In this document: in pieces, positions 15,549 to 21,537 of the stretch | Position numbering within the stretch: position 1 is the first letter of the stretch | Layout: the number at the start of each line of letters is the position of its first letter | NCBI RefSeq assembly: GCF_000750005.1 | Contig: NZ_JPYA01000086.1 | Span: 1-22,486 of the forward strand | Reading direction: 5' to 3' | Length of the DNA stretch: 22,486 bases | Origin: Geobacillus icigianus | Lineage (GTDB): Bacteria; Bacillota; Bacilli; Bacillales; Anoxybacillaceae | The notes under the pieces: model-generated | What the model saw: the letters and a program-made list of their open reading frames with translations, nothing else | Told to the model about the DNA's origin: nothing | The model's database searches: none | Position numbers and translations under genes: made by a program

Positions 15549-15586
15549 AGGCGTCCCGGAATTCGGCCGGGGCGCCTGTCTGTTTT
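15549..15586 (+). terminator. asnB terminator
   Basis: AGGCGTCCCGG (15549-15559) pairs with CCGGGGCGCCT (15567-15577), one G-U wobble included, followed by GTCTGTTTT. Confidence 0.8.
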
Positions 15587-15597
15587 GGCCCGAAAAC

Positions 15598-15725
15598 TAT
15601 AAGGGGCGGTGATTGACTCGCGCAACTGCTTCTCGGAATCGTTTCTCCAATAGAAAAGTCTTGCAACACTGCACACTTTTATTCATTGACCAAAGGAAAC
15701 CAATGTTTTTCAACGGCCTTCTAAG
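15598..15725 (+). repeat. MITE-like dispersed repeat, copy C
   Basis: This 128-bp copy lies between the asnB terminator and the nrd control region. It shares GGCGGTGATTGA, GTTTCTCCAATAGAAAAG, CTTGCAACA, CAAAGGAAACCAATG and TTTTTCAACGGCCTTCTAAG with copies A and B, but lacks the CGCTCCCCCAT block, which is replaced by TTATTCATTG. Confidence 0.65.
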
Positions 15726-15803
15726 GATTGATTGAGAAAATCTCGCTTGTCCCTTGCAATTCTTGTTGTTTTGGTATATGCTTGTTCCATCAGGATGATC
15801 ATC

Positions 15804-15850
15804 CACTATATATTGATTTGTTTCCTTTTTCAAACAACTATATATCGTTG
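15804..15850 (+). promoter_or_regulatory. Two NrdR-type boxes overlapping the nrd promoter
   Basis: CCACTATATATTGATT (from 15804) and CAACTATATATCGTTG (15835-15850) share the ACTATATAT core of NrdR boxes (consensus near ACACTATATATTGTGT). The cores begin at 15805 and 15837, 32 bases or about three helical turns apart, which is the usual NrdR pair geometry. A weak promoter can be read between them (TTGTTT at 15818, TATATC at 15841, spacer 17). A bound NrdR-dATP complex would therefore cover both promoter elements. The nrdR gene itself is not in the window. Confidence 0.75.
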
Positions 15851-15852
15851 TG

Positions 15853-16027
15853 CCAAGCAATGGTGTCCATCAGGACTTAATAGGGAATCCGGTGTGAATC
15901 CGGAACTGCCCCCGCAACTGTATGTGCGGACGAAATGGGATGGCCACTGGCGGCAAGAGCTATTTAGCGCCGCTGGGAAGGACCCAAAGTAGGACGATGC
16001 ACGAGTCAGGAGACCTGCCTTGCTTGG
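15853..16027 (+). promoter_or_regulatory. Adenosylcobalamin (B12) riboswitch
   Basis: The conserved core is clear. The four-way junction segment AATAGGGAATCCGGTG is followed by AATCCGGAACTGCCCCCGC (around 15881-15915), the GCCACTGG element (15943-15950), TGGGAAGGAC (15974-15983), and the B12 box GAGTCAGGAGACCTGCC (16003-16019). The domain is closed by a perfect 8-bp P1: CCAAGCAA at 15853-15860 with TTGCTTGG at 16020-16027. This class binds adenosylcobalamin and usually lowers expression. Here it sits in the leader of a class I ribonucleotide reductase operon, not of a B12 synthesis or transport gene. Confidence 0.95.
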
Positions 16028-16029
16028 AA

Positions 16030-16125
16030 CGTTTCATGTTCTTCGGGGTGTGAGAAGATGAAACGATAGGGGAAAAGAAAAAGGGAGTTCGTCTGCCTTT
16101 TTCCGTCTGTCGTTTCATCCGCTCG
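16030..16125 (+). promoter_or_regulatory. Riboswitch expression platform: antiterminator and anti-antiterminator
   Basis: The segment ATGAAACG at 16058-16065 has two possible partners. Upstream, CGTTTCAT (16030-16037) plus CTTC/GAAG gives a hairpin immediately after P1. Downstream, 16051-16069 pairs with 16107-16125 in a 19-base helix with one 2-base mismatch and two wobbles. That downstream partner includes the whole 5' arm of the terminator at 16117-16125. The two pairings exclude each other, so this reads as anti-antiterminator against antiterminator. Confidence 0.65.
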
Positions 16126-16147
16126 CCTGCCCGAGCGGATTTTTTTA
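16117..16147 (+). terminator. Riboswitch-controlled terminator before nrdA
   Basis: ATCCGCTCG (16117-16125) pairs perfectly with CGAGCGGAT (16132-16140) around a 6-base loop, followed directly by a run of T residues to 16146. It ends only 20 bases before the nrdA start, just ahead of the ribosome binding site, so it must be bypassed for expression. Confidence 0.9.
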
Positions 16148-16166
16148 TGGAGGAGAGGAGAAACGA

Positions 16167-18449
16167 ATGACAGTGTCGACGAAATCAATTGTTGTCGATG
16201 ATCAAGGAAAAGAGAAATCATTTTCGCGTGAGGAGTTTGCTAGGTTGGTGGAGCAGGCGGCGGCCGACTTTGTCCGTCTGTCGCTCGAGGAATATGAAGA
16301 ACGTGTATGGCAGCTTCTCAGCCGAAAAGAGATGGTCACCTTCCGGCAGCTGTATCAAACCGCCATTTTGGAAGGGCTGTCGTATATTAGTGAGGAGGAG
16401 CCGGAATGGACGTTTGTGTGCGCCCGCCTGTATTTGCAACAACTGTACCGGGAGGCAGCACGGCAGCGCGGGTACGAGGAGCGCAAGCGGTATGGCGATT
16501 TCTACTCGCTCCTTGTTGCGCTGACGGAACAAGGAGTATATCATCCGCTGCTGCTTGAACGTTATACGAAAGAAGAAATTGAGTCCATCGGTGCGTTTCT
16601 TGATCCGGAGAAGGACAAGTTGTTTACGTACATAGGGTTGCGCACGCTTGCGGATCGGTATTTGGCCCGCGATTATGAGCGGCGGTTGTATGAGTTGCCG
16701 CAGGAGCGATTTTTGATTATCGCCATGACGCTTATGGCCAATGAACCACAGCAGCGGCGGCTTGAGTTGGTGAAGGAAGCGTATTGGGCGTTAAGCAACC
16801 TATACATGACCGTGGCGACGCCGACGCTTGCCAACGCCGGGAAGTCATACGGCCAGCTGTCGAGCTGCTTTGTCGACACGGTCGATGACAGTTTGCAAGG
16901 GATTTACGACAGCAACACCGACATCGCCAATTTATCGAAATCGGGCGGCGGCATTGGGGTCTATTTAGGGAAAATCCGGTCGCGCGGCAGCGACATTAAA
17001 GGATTCAAAGGGGTCTCCTCCGGCGTCATCCCGTGGATGAAGCAGCTGAACAACACAGCGGTGAGCGTCGATCAGCTTGGGCAGCGAAAGGGAGCTATTT
17101 CCGTCTATTTGGATGTGTGGCATAAAGATATTTTTGCGTTTCTCGATGCGCGGCTCAACAACGGCGACGAACGGCTGCGGACGCATGACTTGTTCACCGG
17201 CGTTTGCATCCCTGATTTGTTCATGGAAATGGTCGAACAGCGCGGCGACTGGTATTTGTTTGATCCGCATGAAGTGCGGACGGTGATGGGATTTAGTTTG
17301 GAAGACTTTTATGATGAGGAAAAAGGGAAGGGCAGCTTTCGGGAGAAATATTGGCAATGCGTCAACGAACCGAGGCTGTCGAAAGAAAAAGTGCCGGCGA
17401 TCGAAGTGATGAAAAGCATTATGCGCAGCCAGCTCGAGTCGGGGACGCCGTTTATGTTTTACCGCGATGAAGTGAACCGGCAAAATCCGAATCGCCATCT
17501 CGGGATGATTTACTGCAGCAACCTTTGCACAGAAATCGCGCAAAACCAAAGCCCGACGGTGATGAAGCGGCAATATGTGAAAGACAGGATGATTGTGATC
17601 GAAAAAATCCCGGGCGATTTTGTCGTCTGCAATTTATCGTCGATCAACTTGGCGCGTGCGGTGACCGATGGGGTGTTGGAGCGGCTCATCCCGATTCAAA
17701 TGCGGATGCTTGATAATGTCATTGATTTAAATAACATTCCGGTGCTGCAGGCCGGTTTGACGAACGAAAAATACCGCGCTGTCGGGCTTGGCACTTTTGG
17801 CTGGCATCATTTGCTGGCGTTAAAAGGCATTCGCTGGGAGTCGGAGGAAGCGGTTCGCTACGCCGATGAACTGTATGAAACGATCGCGTATTTGGCGATT
17901 CAAGCGAGTATGGAGCTCGCCAAAGAAAAAGGGAGCTACCCGGCGTTTGCCGGATCGGATTGGCAGACGGGCGCTTATTTCGAACGGCGCGGCTACCAAA
18001 GCCACGGCGAGCTCGATTGGGACCGACTCAAGAGCAATGTAGCCCGCTACGGGGTGCGCAACGGCTATATCATGGCCATTGCGCCAAACGCCTCGACGTC
18101 GATCATCGCCGGCAGCACGGCGAGCATCGATCCGATTTTCTTAAAAGTGTATGCCGAGGAAAAGAAAGATTATAAAATTCCCGTGACCGTGCCGGATCTA
18201 AACGAACAGACGACATGGTATTACAAATCGGCGTACCATATCGACCAACGTTGGAGCATCAAGCAAAACGCCGCGCGCCAGCGCCATGTGGACCAAGCCA
18301 TCTCATTTAACTTCTACGTCATGAATACGATCAAGGCAAAGGAGCTGCTCGATTTGCATTTGACGGCGTGGAAGTCGGGGTTGAAAACGACGTATTACGT
18401 GCGTTCGACATCGGGGACGATCGAAGAGTGCGATTCGTGCGCGAGCTGA
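16167..18449 (+). CDS. nrdA: Ribonucleoside-diphosphate reductase class I, alpha subunit
   Basis: This 760-residue catalytic subunit reduces ribonucleoside diphosphates with a radical supplied by the beta subunit. Visible catalytic features are the first redox cysteine in QLSSCFVDT, the N-x-C-x-E active site in SNLCTEI, the second redox cysteine in VCNLSSINL, the loop PNASTSIIAGSTASIDP, the radical-transfer tyrosine pair in TTYYVRS, and the C-terminal CDSC thioredoxin-reactive pair. The absence of nrdI/nrdH neighbours and the length favour a class Ia-like enzyme, although the naming NrdE is also possible. The first about 90 residues have the position and helix pattern of an ATP-cone but lack a clear VxKRDG signature, so overall activity control by dATP may be lost. 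GGAGGAGAGGAG precedes the ATG. Expression is controlled by the NrdR-type boxes and the B12 riboswitch upstream. Confidence 0.95.
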   Translation: MTVSTKSIVVDDQGKEKSFSREEFARLVEQAAADFVRLSLEEYEERVWQLLSRKEMVTFRQLYQTAILEGLSYISEEEPEWTFVCARLYLQQLYREAARQRGYEERKRYGDFYSLLVALTEQGVYHPLLLERYTKEEIESIGAFLDPEKDKLFTYIGLRTLADRYLARDYERRLYELPQERFLIIAMTLMANEPQQRRLELVKEAYWALSNLYMTVATPTLANAGKSYGQLSSCFVDTVDDSLQGIYDSNTDIANLSKSGGGIGVYLGKIRSRGSDIKGFKGVSSGVIPWMKQLNNTAVSVDQLGQRKGAISVYLDVWHKDIFAFLDARLNNGDERLRTHDLFTGVCIPDLFMEMVEQRGDWYLFDPHEVRTVMGFSLEDFYDEEKGKGSFREKYWQCVNEPRLSKEKVPAIEVMKSIMRSQLESGTPFMFYRDEVNRQNPNRHLGMIYCSNLCTEIAQNQSPTVMKRQYVKDRMIVIEKIPGDFVVCNLSSINLARAVTDGVLERLIPIQMRMLDNVIDLNNIPVLQAGLTNEKYRAVGLGTFGWHHLLALKGIRWESEEAVRYADELYETIAYLAIQASMELAKEKGSYPAFAGSDWQTGAYFERRGYQSHGELDWDRLKSNVARYGVRNGYIMAIAPNASTSIIAGSTASIDPIFLKVYAEEKKDYKIPVTVPDLNEQTTWYYKSAYHIDQRWSIKQNAARQRHVDQAISFNFYVMNTIKAKELLDLHLTAWKSGLKTTYYVRSTSGTIEECDSCAS

Positions 18450-18644
18450 CCGGGGCCAAAAGAGGCTCACTTCCTTGTGCCGGAGAGGCGTAAGCGGTTG
18501 GCCGCGCGCACGATACTTATATAAACTGCAATTTGGTTTTCCATGGCATTGTTGCTCTTCTTGTCACCGTGCCAGCTTGTCAGGTGATCAAGACGGGACA
18601 TGGAGATCAGAAATTCTTTAGAAAACGAAAGGAAGGAATGGACG

Positions 18645-19685
18645 ATGACGATCGGCTTAGTCAAACGGCCTATTATGGATCCGGAGGCGCCGAACCGTTC
18701 GACGGGCATCATCAACGGCCGCTGCTCGAATGTGTTGAATTGGGATGATCTTGCCTATCCGTGGGCGTATGCCAAATATAAGCGAATGCTCGCCAATTTT
18801 TGGACGCCGTTTGAAATCAATATGGCGCAAGATGTGAAGCAGTTTCCGCAATTAACGGCCCGCGAGCAGGAGGCCTTTTTGAAAATCATCGGTCTTCTGG
18901 CGCTGCTTGACAGCATCCAAACCGATTACGCCGGACGTGTCGCTGATTACATTACGGACCCGAGCATCAACGCGCTCATGATTATGCTCGCCCAGCAGGA
19001 AGTCATTCACAACCATTCGTATTCATACGTGCTTTCGAGCCTTGTGCCGAAAGCGAAGCAAGATGAAGTATTCGACTTTTGGCGGAACGAACCGACGCTG
19101 CGCAAGCGGAACGATTTTGTGACGAACGGCTACAAGGCGTTTGCGGAAGAGCCGAATGTGGAAAACTTGTTGCGCTCGATCGTTTTTGACGTCATTTTAG
19201 AAGGACTGTTTTTCTACTCAGGGTTTGCGTTCTTCTACAACCTCGCGCGCCAGCAAAAAATGGTGGCGACGAGCACGATGATCAATTACATCAACCGTGA
19301 CGAGCACATTCATGTCGATTTGTTTGCGAAAATTTTCAAAGAAGTGTTGAACGAATATCCGGAATATCGGACGCCGGAGTTGGCGGATTTTGTCCGGGAA
19401 ACGTTTACGAAAGCGGCTGAGCTGGAGATCGAATGGGCGCGGGAAATCATCGGCCATGAGATCGATGGCATCGACTTGGCTGATTTGGAGGCGTACATTA
19501 AGTTTTACGCCAACGTCCGTGCCCACCAGCTTGGGTTTGACCGCCCGTTCGACGGCTATCGGACGAACCCGCTTCGCTGGATTAAAGCGTATGAAGAAGT
19601 CGACCTTGGCAAATCCGACTTTTTCGAACAAAAACCACGCCAATATACGAAAGTGCAAGTGGACAACGGATTTGATGAGTTGTAA
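18645..19685 (+). CDS. nrdB: Ribonucleoside-diphosphate reductase class I, beta subunit
   Basis: This 346-residue radical-generating subunit starts at an ATG at 18645 with AAGGAAGG eight bases upstream; the frame's earlier ATG at 18600 has no ribosome binding site. The dinuclear metal ligands can be read: Asp89 (LLDSIQ), Glu119 and His122 (QQEVIHNH), the Glu in DVILEGLFF, and Glu/His in RDEHIH. Tyr126 is seven residues after Glu119, the position of the tyrosyl radical in E. coli NrdB, so a normal Tyr-radical enzyme is expected. The metal (iron or manganese) cannot be told. It is separated from nrdA by 195 bases without a convincing terminator or promoter and probably shares its transcript. 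A strong terminator follows. Confidence 0.95.
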   Translation: MTIGLVKRPIMDPEAPNRSTGIINGRCSNVLNWDDLAYPWAYAKYKRMLANFWTPFEINMAQDVKQFPQLTAREQEAFLKIIGLLALLDSIQTDYAGRVADYITDPSINALMIMLAQQEVIHNHSYSYVLSSLVPKAKQDEVFDFWRNEPTLRKRNDFVTNGYKAFAEEPNVENLLRSIVFDVILEGLFFYSGFAFFYNLARQQKMVATSTMINYINRDEHIHVDLFAKIFKEVLNEYPEYRTPELADFVRETFTKAAELEIEWAREIIGHEIDGIDLADLEAYIKFYANVRAHQLGFDRPFDGYRTNPLRWIKAYEEVDLGKSDFFEQKPRQYTKVQVDNGFDEL

Positions 19686-19693
19686 TGAAGGAG

Positions 19694-19728
19694 AAGCCAC
19701 GTTTGACAGCGGTCAGCGTGGCTTTTTT
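19694..19728 (+). terminator. Terminator of the nrdAB operon
   Basis: AAGCCACG (19694-19701) pairs with CGTGGCTT (19717-19724), followed by TTTT. Confidence 0.9.
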
Positions 19729-19787
19729 GTCAGGCAAGGCGCCTTTGGCTTGATTTGCCGTTTTTTGAACCAATAGGAGCGGACGTT

Positions 19788-19901
19788 TTGGCAAGACAGA
19801 TGGCCAAGCCGTCTGCAAACATGAGCGAGAAACTACGTGAAGCTGTCGTTGCGGTTGAACAACAGATGGCCAAGCAGTTTGCAAGCGTGAGGGGACGATA
19901 A
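19788..19901 (+). CDS. Possible small protein (37 residues), low confidence
   Basis: A TTG at 19788 follows ATAGGAG at about 8-9 bases and opens a 37-codon frame, ARQMAKPSANMSEKLREA and onwards, ending in VRGR with TAA at 19899. The peptide has an internal repeat: QMAK-P-SA and QMAK-Q-FA occur 22 residues apart, matched by a 30-bp direct repeat (19796-19825 and 19862-19891, 26 of 30 identical). It is basic and likely helical, and I recognise no family. It lies between the nrd terminator and another terminator at 19949, so a separate short transcript is conceivable. No promoter was identified. The repeat could equally be a non-coding remnant. Confidence 0.3.
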   Translation: MARQMAKPSANMSEKLREAVVAVEQQMAKQFASVRGR

Positions 19902-19948
19902 GGATAGAAGCGGGCGTTCGATGGGGGATGTGCTGTTGGCGCGCAAAG

Positions 19949-19979
19949 CAGCTCACCTGATTCAAGGGTGAGCTGTTTT
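19949..19979 (+). terminator. Intrinsic terminator
   Basis: CAGCTCACC (19949-19957) pairs perfectly with GGTGAGCTG (19967-19975), followed by TTTT. No recognised gene ends here except the possible small ORF at 19788-19901. The rest of the gap up to 20180 shows nothing I can name. Confidence 0.8.
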
Positions 19980-20180
19980 CGTTCAGAGGAGAAGAGTCAG
20001 GCAATGAAAGAGGAAGAAAAGAGACGATAGCGTGGCCCATCCCACGTCACCTTTTGGCCCCGTCCGGAATAAAACAGAATCAGGAACATTGCCCACTTGA
20101 TATGAGGGGCGATTCCGGCGATAATGGAAGCGGTGAATGCCGCTGGGCGGCACGGAAGACGTAAAGAAGGTGGCAGAACG

Positions 20181-21095
20181 ATGGAACGTGCAGAACATCT
20201 TTATCAAAGACTCGTACAGATTTGTGGTGAACGAAATGTCCTTCGCGATGAGCCGATGAAAAACCATACATTGGTGCGGATCGGCGGCAAGGCCGATTTT
20301 CTCGTCTGGCCGGAGACGTATGAGCAAGTCATTGAGGTGTTGCGGCTGAAAGAAGAGTACGGCCTGCCGTTTACGCTTCTTGGCAACGGTTCGAACGTCA
20401 TTATCCGCGACGGTGGGCTGCGCGGCATCGTCATGCAGCTGAAGCATTTGAACCGCATTTGGCGTGAAGGAAACAACGTGATCGCCCAAAGCGGAGCCGA
20501 TATTAAAGCGGTGTCGCGGTTCGCGCTCGAACAACACCTCACCGGGTTGGAGTTTGCCTGCGGCATTCCGGGGTCGGTCGGCGGGGCGATTATGATGAAC
20601 GCCGGAGCGTACGGCGGCGAAGTGAAAGATGTGCTTGACCATGTCAAAGTGGCGACGCTTGCCGGTGAGTTGAAAACGTTGAAAAAGGAAGAGCTGGAGC
20701 TTGGCTATCGAACAAGCTTGATCAGTCGGACGCATGATATTGTGCTCGAAGTGGTCTTTGCGCTCCAGCCGGGCGACTATAAGCAAATCAAGGAGAAAAT
20801 GGATGATTTAACCTTTCAGCGCGAATCGAAACAGCCGCTTGAGTATCCGTCGGTCGGAAGCGTGTTTAAGCGTCCGCCGGGCTATTTTGCTGGCAAGCTC
20901 ATCCAAGACAGCGGCCTTCAGGGAAAAGGATTCGGCGGCGCCGAAGTGTCGACGAAGCATGCGGGATTCATTATTAACAAAAACAATGCGACCGCTGCCG
21001 ATTACATTGCGACGATCGAAATGGTGCGCAAAACCGTGAAAGAAAAATTCGGGGTCGATCTGGAGTTGGAAGTCAAAATTATTGGCGAGGAATGA
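20181..21095 (+). CDS. murB: UDP-N-acetylenolpyruvoylglucosamine reductase MurB
   Basis: This 304-residue FAD enzyme reduces UDP-GlcNAc-enolpyruvate to UDP-MurNAc with NADPH, the second step of peptidoglycan precursor synthesis in the cytoplasm. The start at 20181 follows AGAAGGTGGC at good spacing; the frame's extension to 20124 has no ribosome binding site. The FAD-binding region shows TLVRIGGKADF, LLGNGSNVIIRDGG and GIPGSVGGAIMMNAGAYGGE. The catalytic serine lies in PSVGSVFKRP, and QGKGFGGAEVSTKHAGFIIN is typical of the C-terminal domain. Length matches the Bacillus type. It is flanked by terminators on both sides, so it is probably transcribed alone. Confidence 0.95.
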   Translation: MERAEHLYQRLVQICGERNVLRDEPMKNHTLVRIGGKADFLVWPETYEQVIEVLRLKEEYGLPFTLLGNGSNVIIRDGGLRGIVMQLKHLNRIWREGNNVIAQSGADIKAVSRFALEQHLTGLEFACGIPGSVGGAIMMNAGAYGGEVKDVLDHVKVATLAGELKTLKKEELELGYRTSLISRTHDIVLEVVFALQPGDYKQIKEKMDDLTFQRESKQPLEYPSVGSVFKRPPGYFAGKLIQDSGLQGKGFGGAEVSTKHAGFIINKNNATAADYIATIEMVRKTVKEKFGVDLELEVKIIGEE

Positions 21096-21100
21096 AGGAA

Positions 21101-21134
21101 GATCCGAATCCGGTTTGCGGGTTCGGATTTTTTC
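21101..21134 (+). terminator. murB terminator
   Basis: ATCCGAATCC pairs with GGGTTCGGAT with one mismatch around a short loop, followed by TTTTTT. Confidence 0.85.
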
Positions 21135-21204
21135 ATTTTGACGAGAGGAAAAATGAAACCGACCGCCAATAGGTAAGAAAAGGGGTTATGAACGGGGGAA
21201 GAGG

Positions 21205-21420
21205 ATGAAGCTTCGTTTTATTATCAACCCAGCCGCCCAAAACGGCCGGTCCGTGTCCATTTGGAAGCAGCTGCAACCGCAGCTGAATCGGGAAGGAATC
21301 GCCTATCAGGCGTATTGGACGAGCCGAAAGGGAGAGGAAAGGGAAAAAGGTCCAAAGGGACAAAAAACTAGCAAAGAAAGGAAAACGGTGCGACCTCGTT
21401 CGCTGTTTGGCAATGGCTAG
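21205..21420 (+). pseudogene. Truncated diacylglycerol kinase/YegS-like remnant
   Basis: The ATG at 21205 has a good GGGGGAAGAGG ribosome binding site. The first 40 or so residues (KLRFIINPAAQNGRS, then a WKQLQPQL helix) are the typical N-terminus of the diacylglycerol kinase/YegS lipid-kinase family, including the NPxAxxG nucleotide-binding motif. After about residue 45 the sequence turns into low-complexity Lys/Glu/Arg-rich residues and stops at 71. The family normally has about 300 residues, and the catalytic GGDGT motif is absent in every frame up to the next gene. The rest has therefore been deleted. A promoter for the downstream gene lies within its last codons. Confidence 0.7.
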
Positions 21421-21435
21421 CGGGTTTGGTATAAT
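21407..21435 (+). promoter_or_regulatory. Promoter of the threonine/serine exporter pair
   Basis: TTGGCA (21407-21412), a spacer of exactly 17 bases and TATAAT (21430-21435), with the extended -10 TG at 21427-21428, make one of the best sigma-A promoters in the window. Transcription should start near 21442, just ahead of a leader terminator. Confidence 0.8.
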
Positions 21436-21467
21436 GGAGGAGAGTTGGGTAAAAACCGTGTGTGAGC

Positions 21468-21503
21468 AAAACTCCTGCCATCGATTGGCGGGAGTTTGTT
21501 TTT
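21468..21503 (+). terminator. Leader terminator (possible attenuator) before the exporter genes
   Basis: AAACTCCTGCC (from 21469) pairs with GGCGGGAGTTT (to 21497) with one mismatch, followed by GTTTTT. It lies between the promoter and the start at 21538. Upstream, GGAGGAGAGTT (21437-21447) could pair with the AACTCCT of the 5' arm and act as an antiterminator. No T-box or known riboswitch core is recognisable in so short a leader. Confidence 0.65.
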
Positions 21504-21537
21504 GCCGGCGGATGTCCAAAGGAAAGGAGACGGATGG

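Noticed and set aside
15732..15992. 86-codon frame across the nrd leader
   Set aside because: It runs through the NrdR-type boxes and the riboswitch core. The RNA structure explains the conservation, and no ribosome binding site is present.
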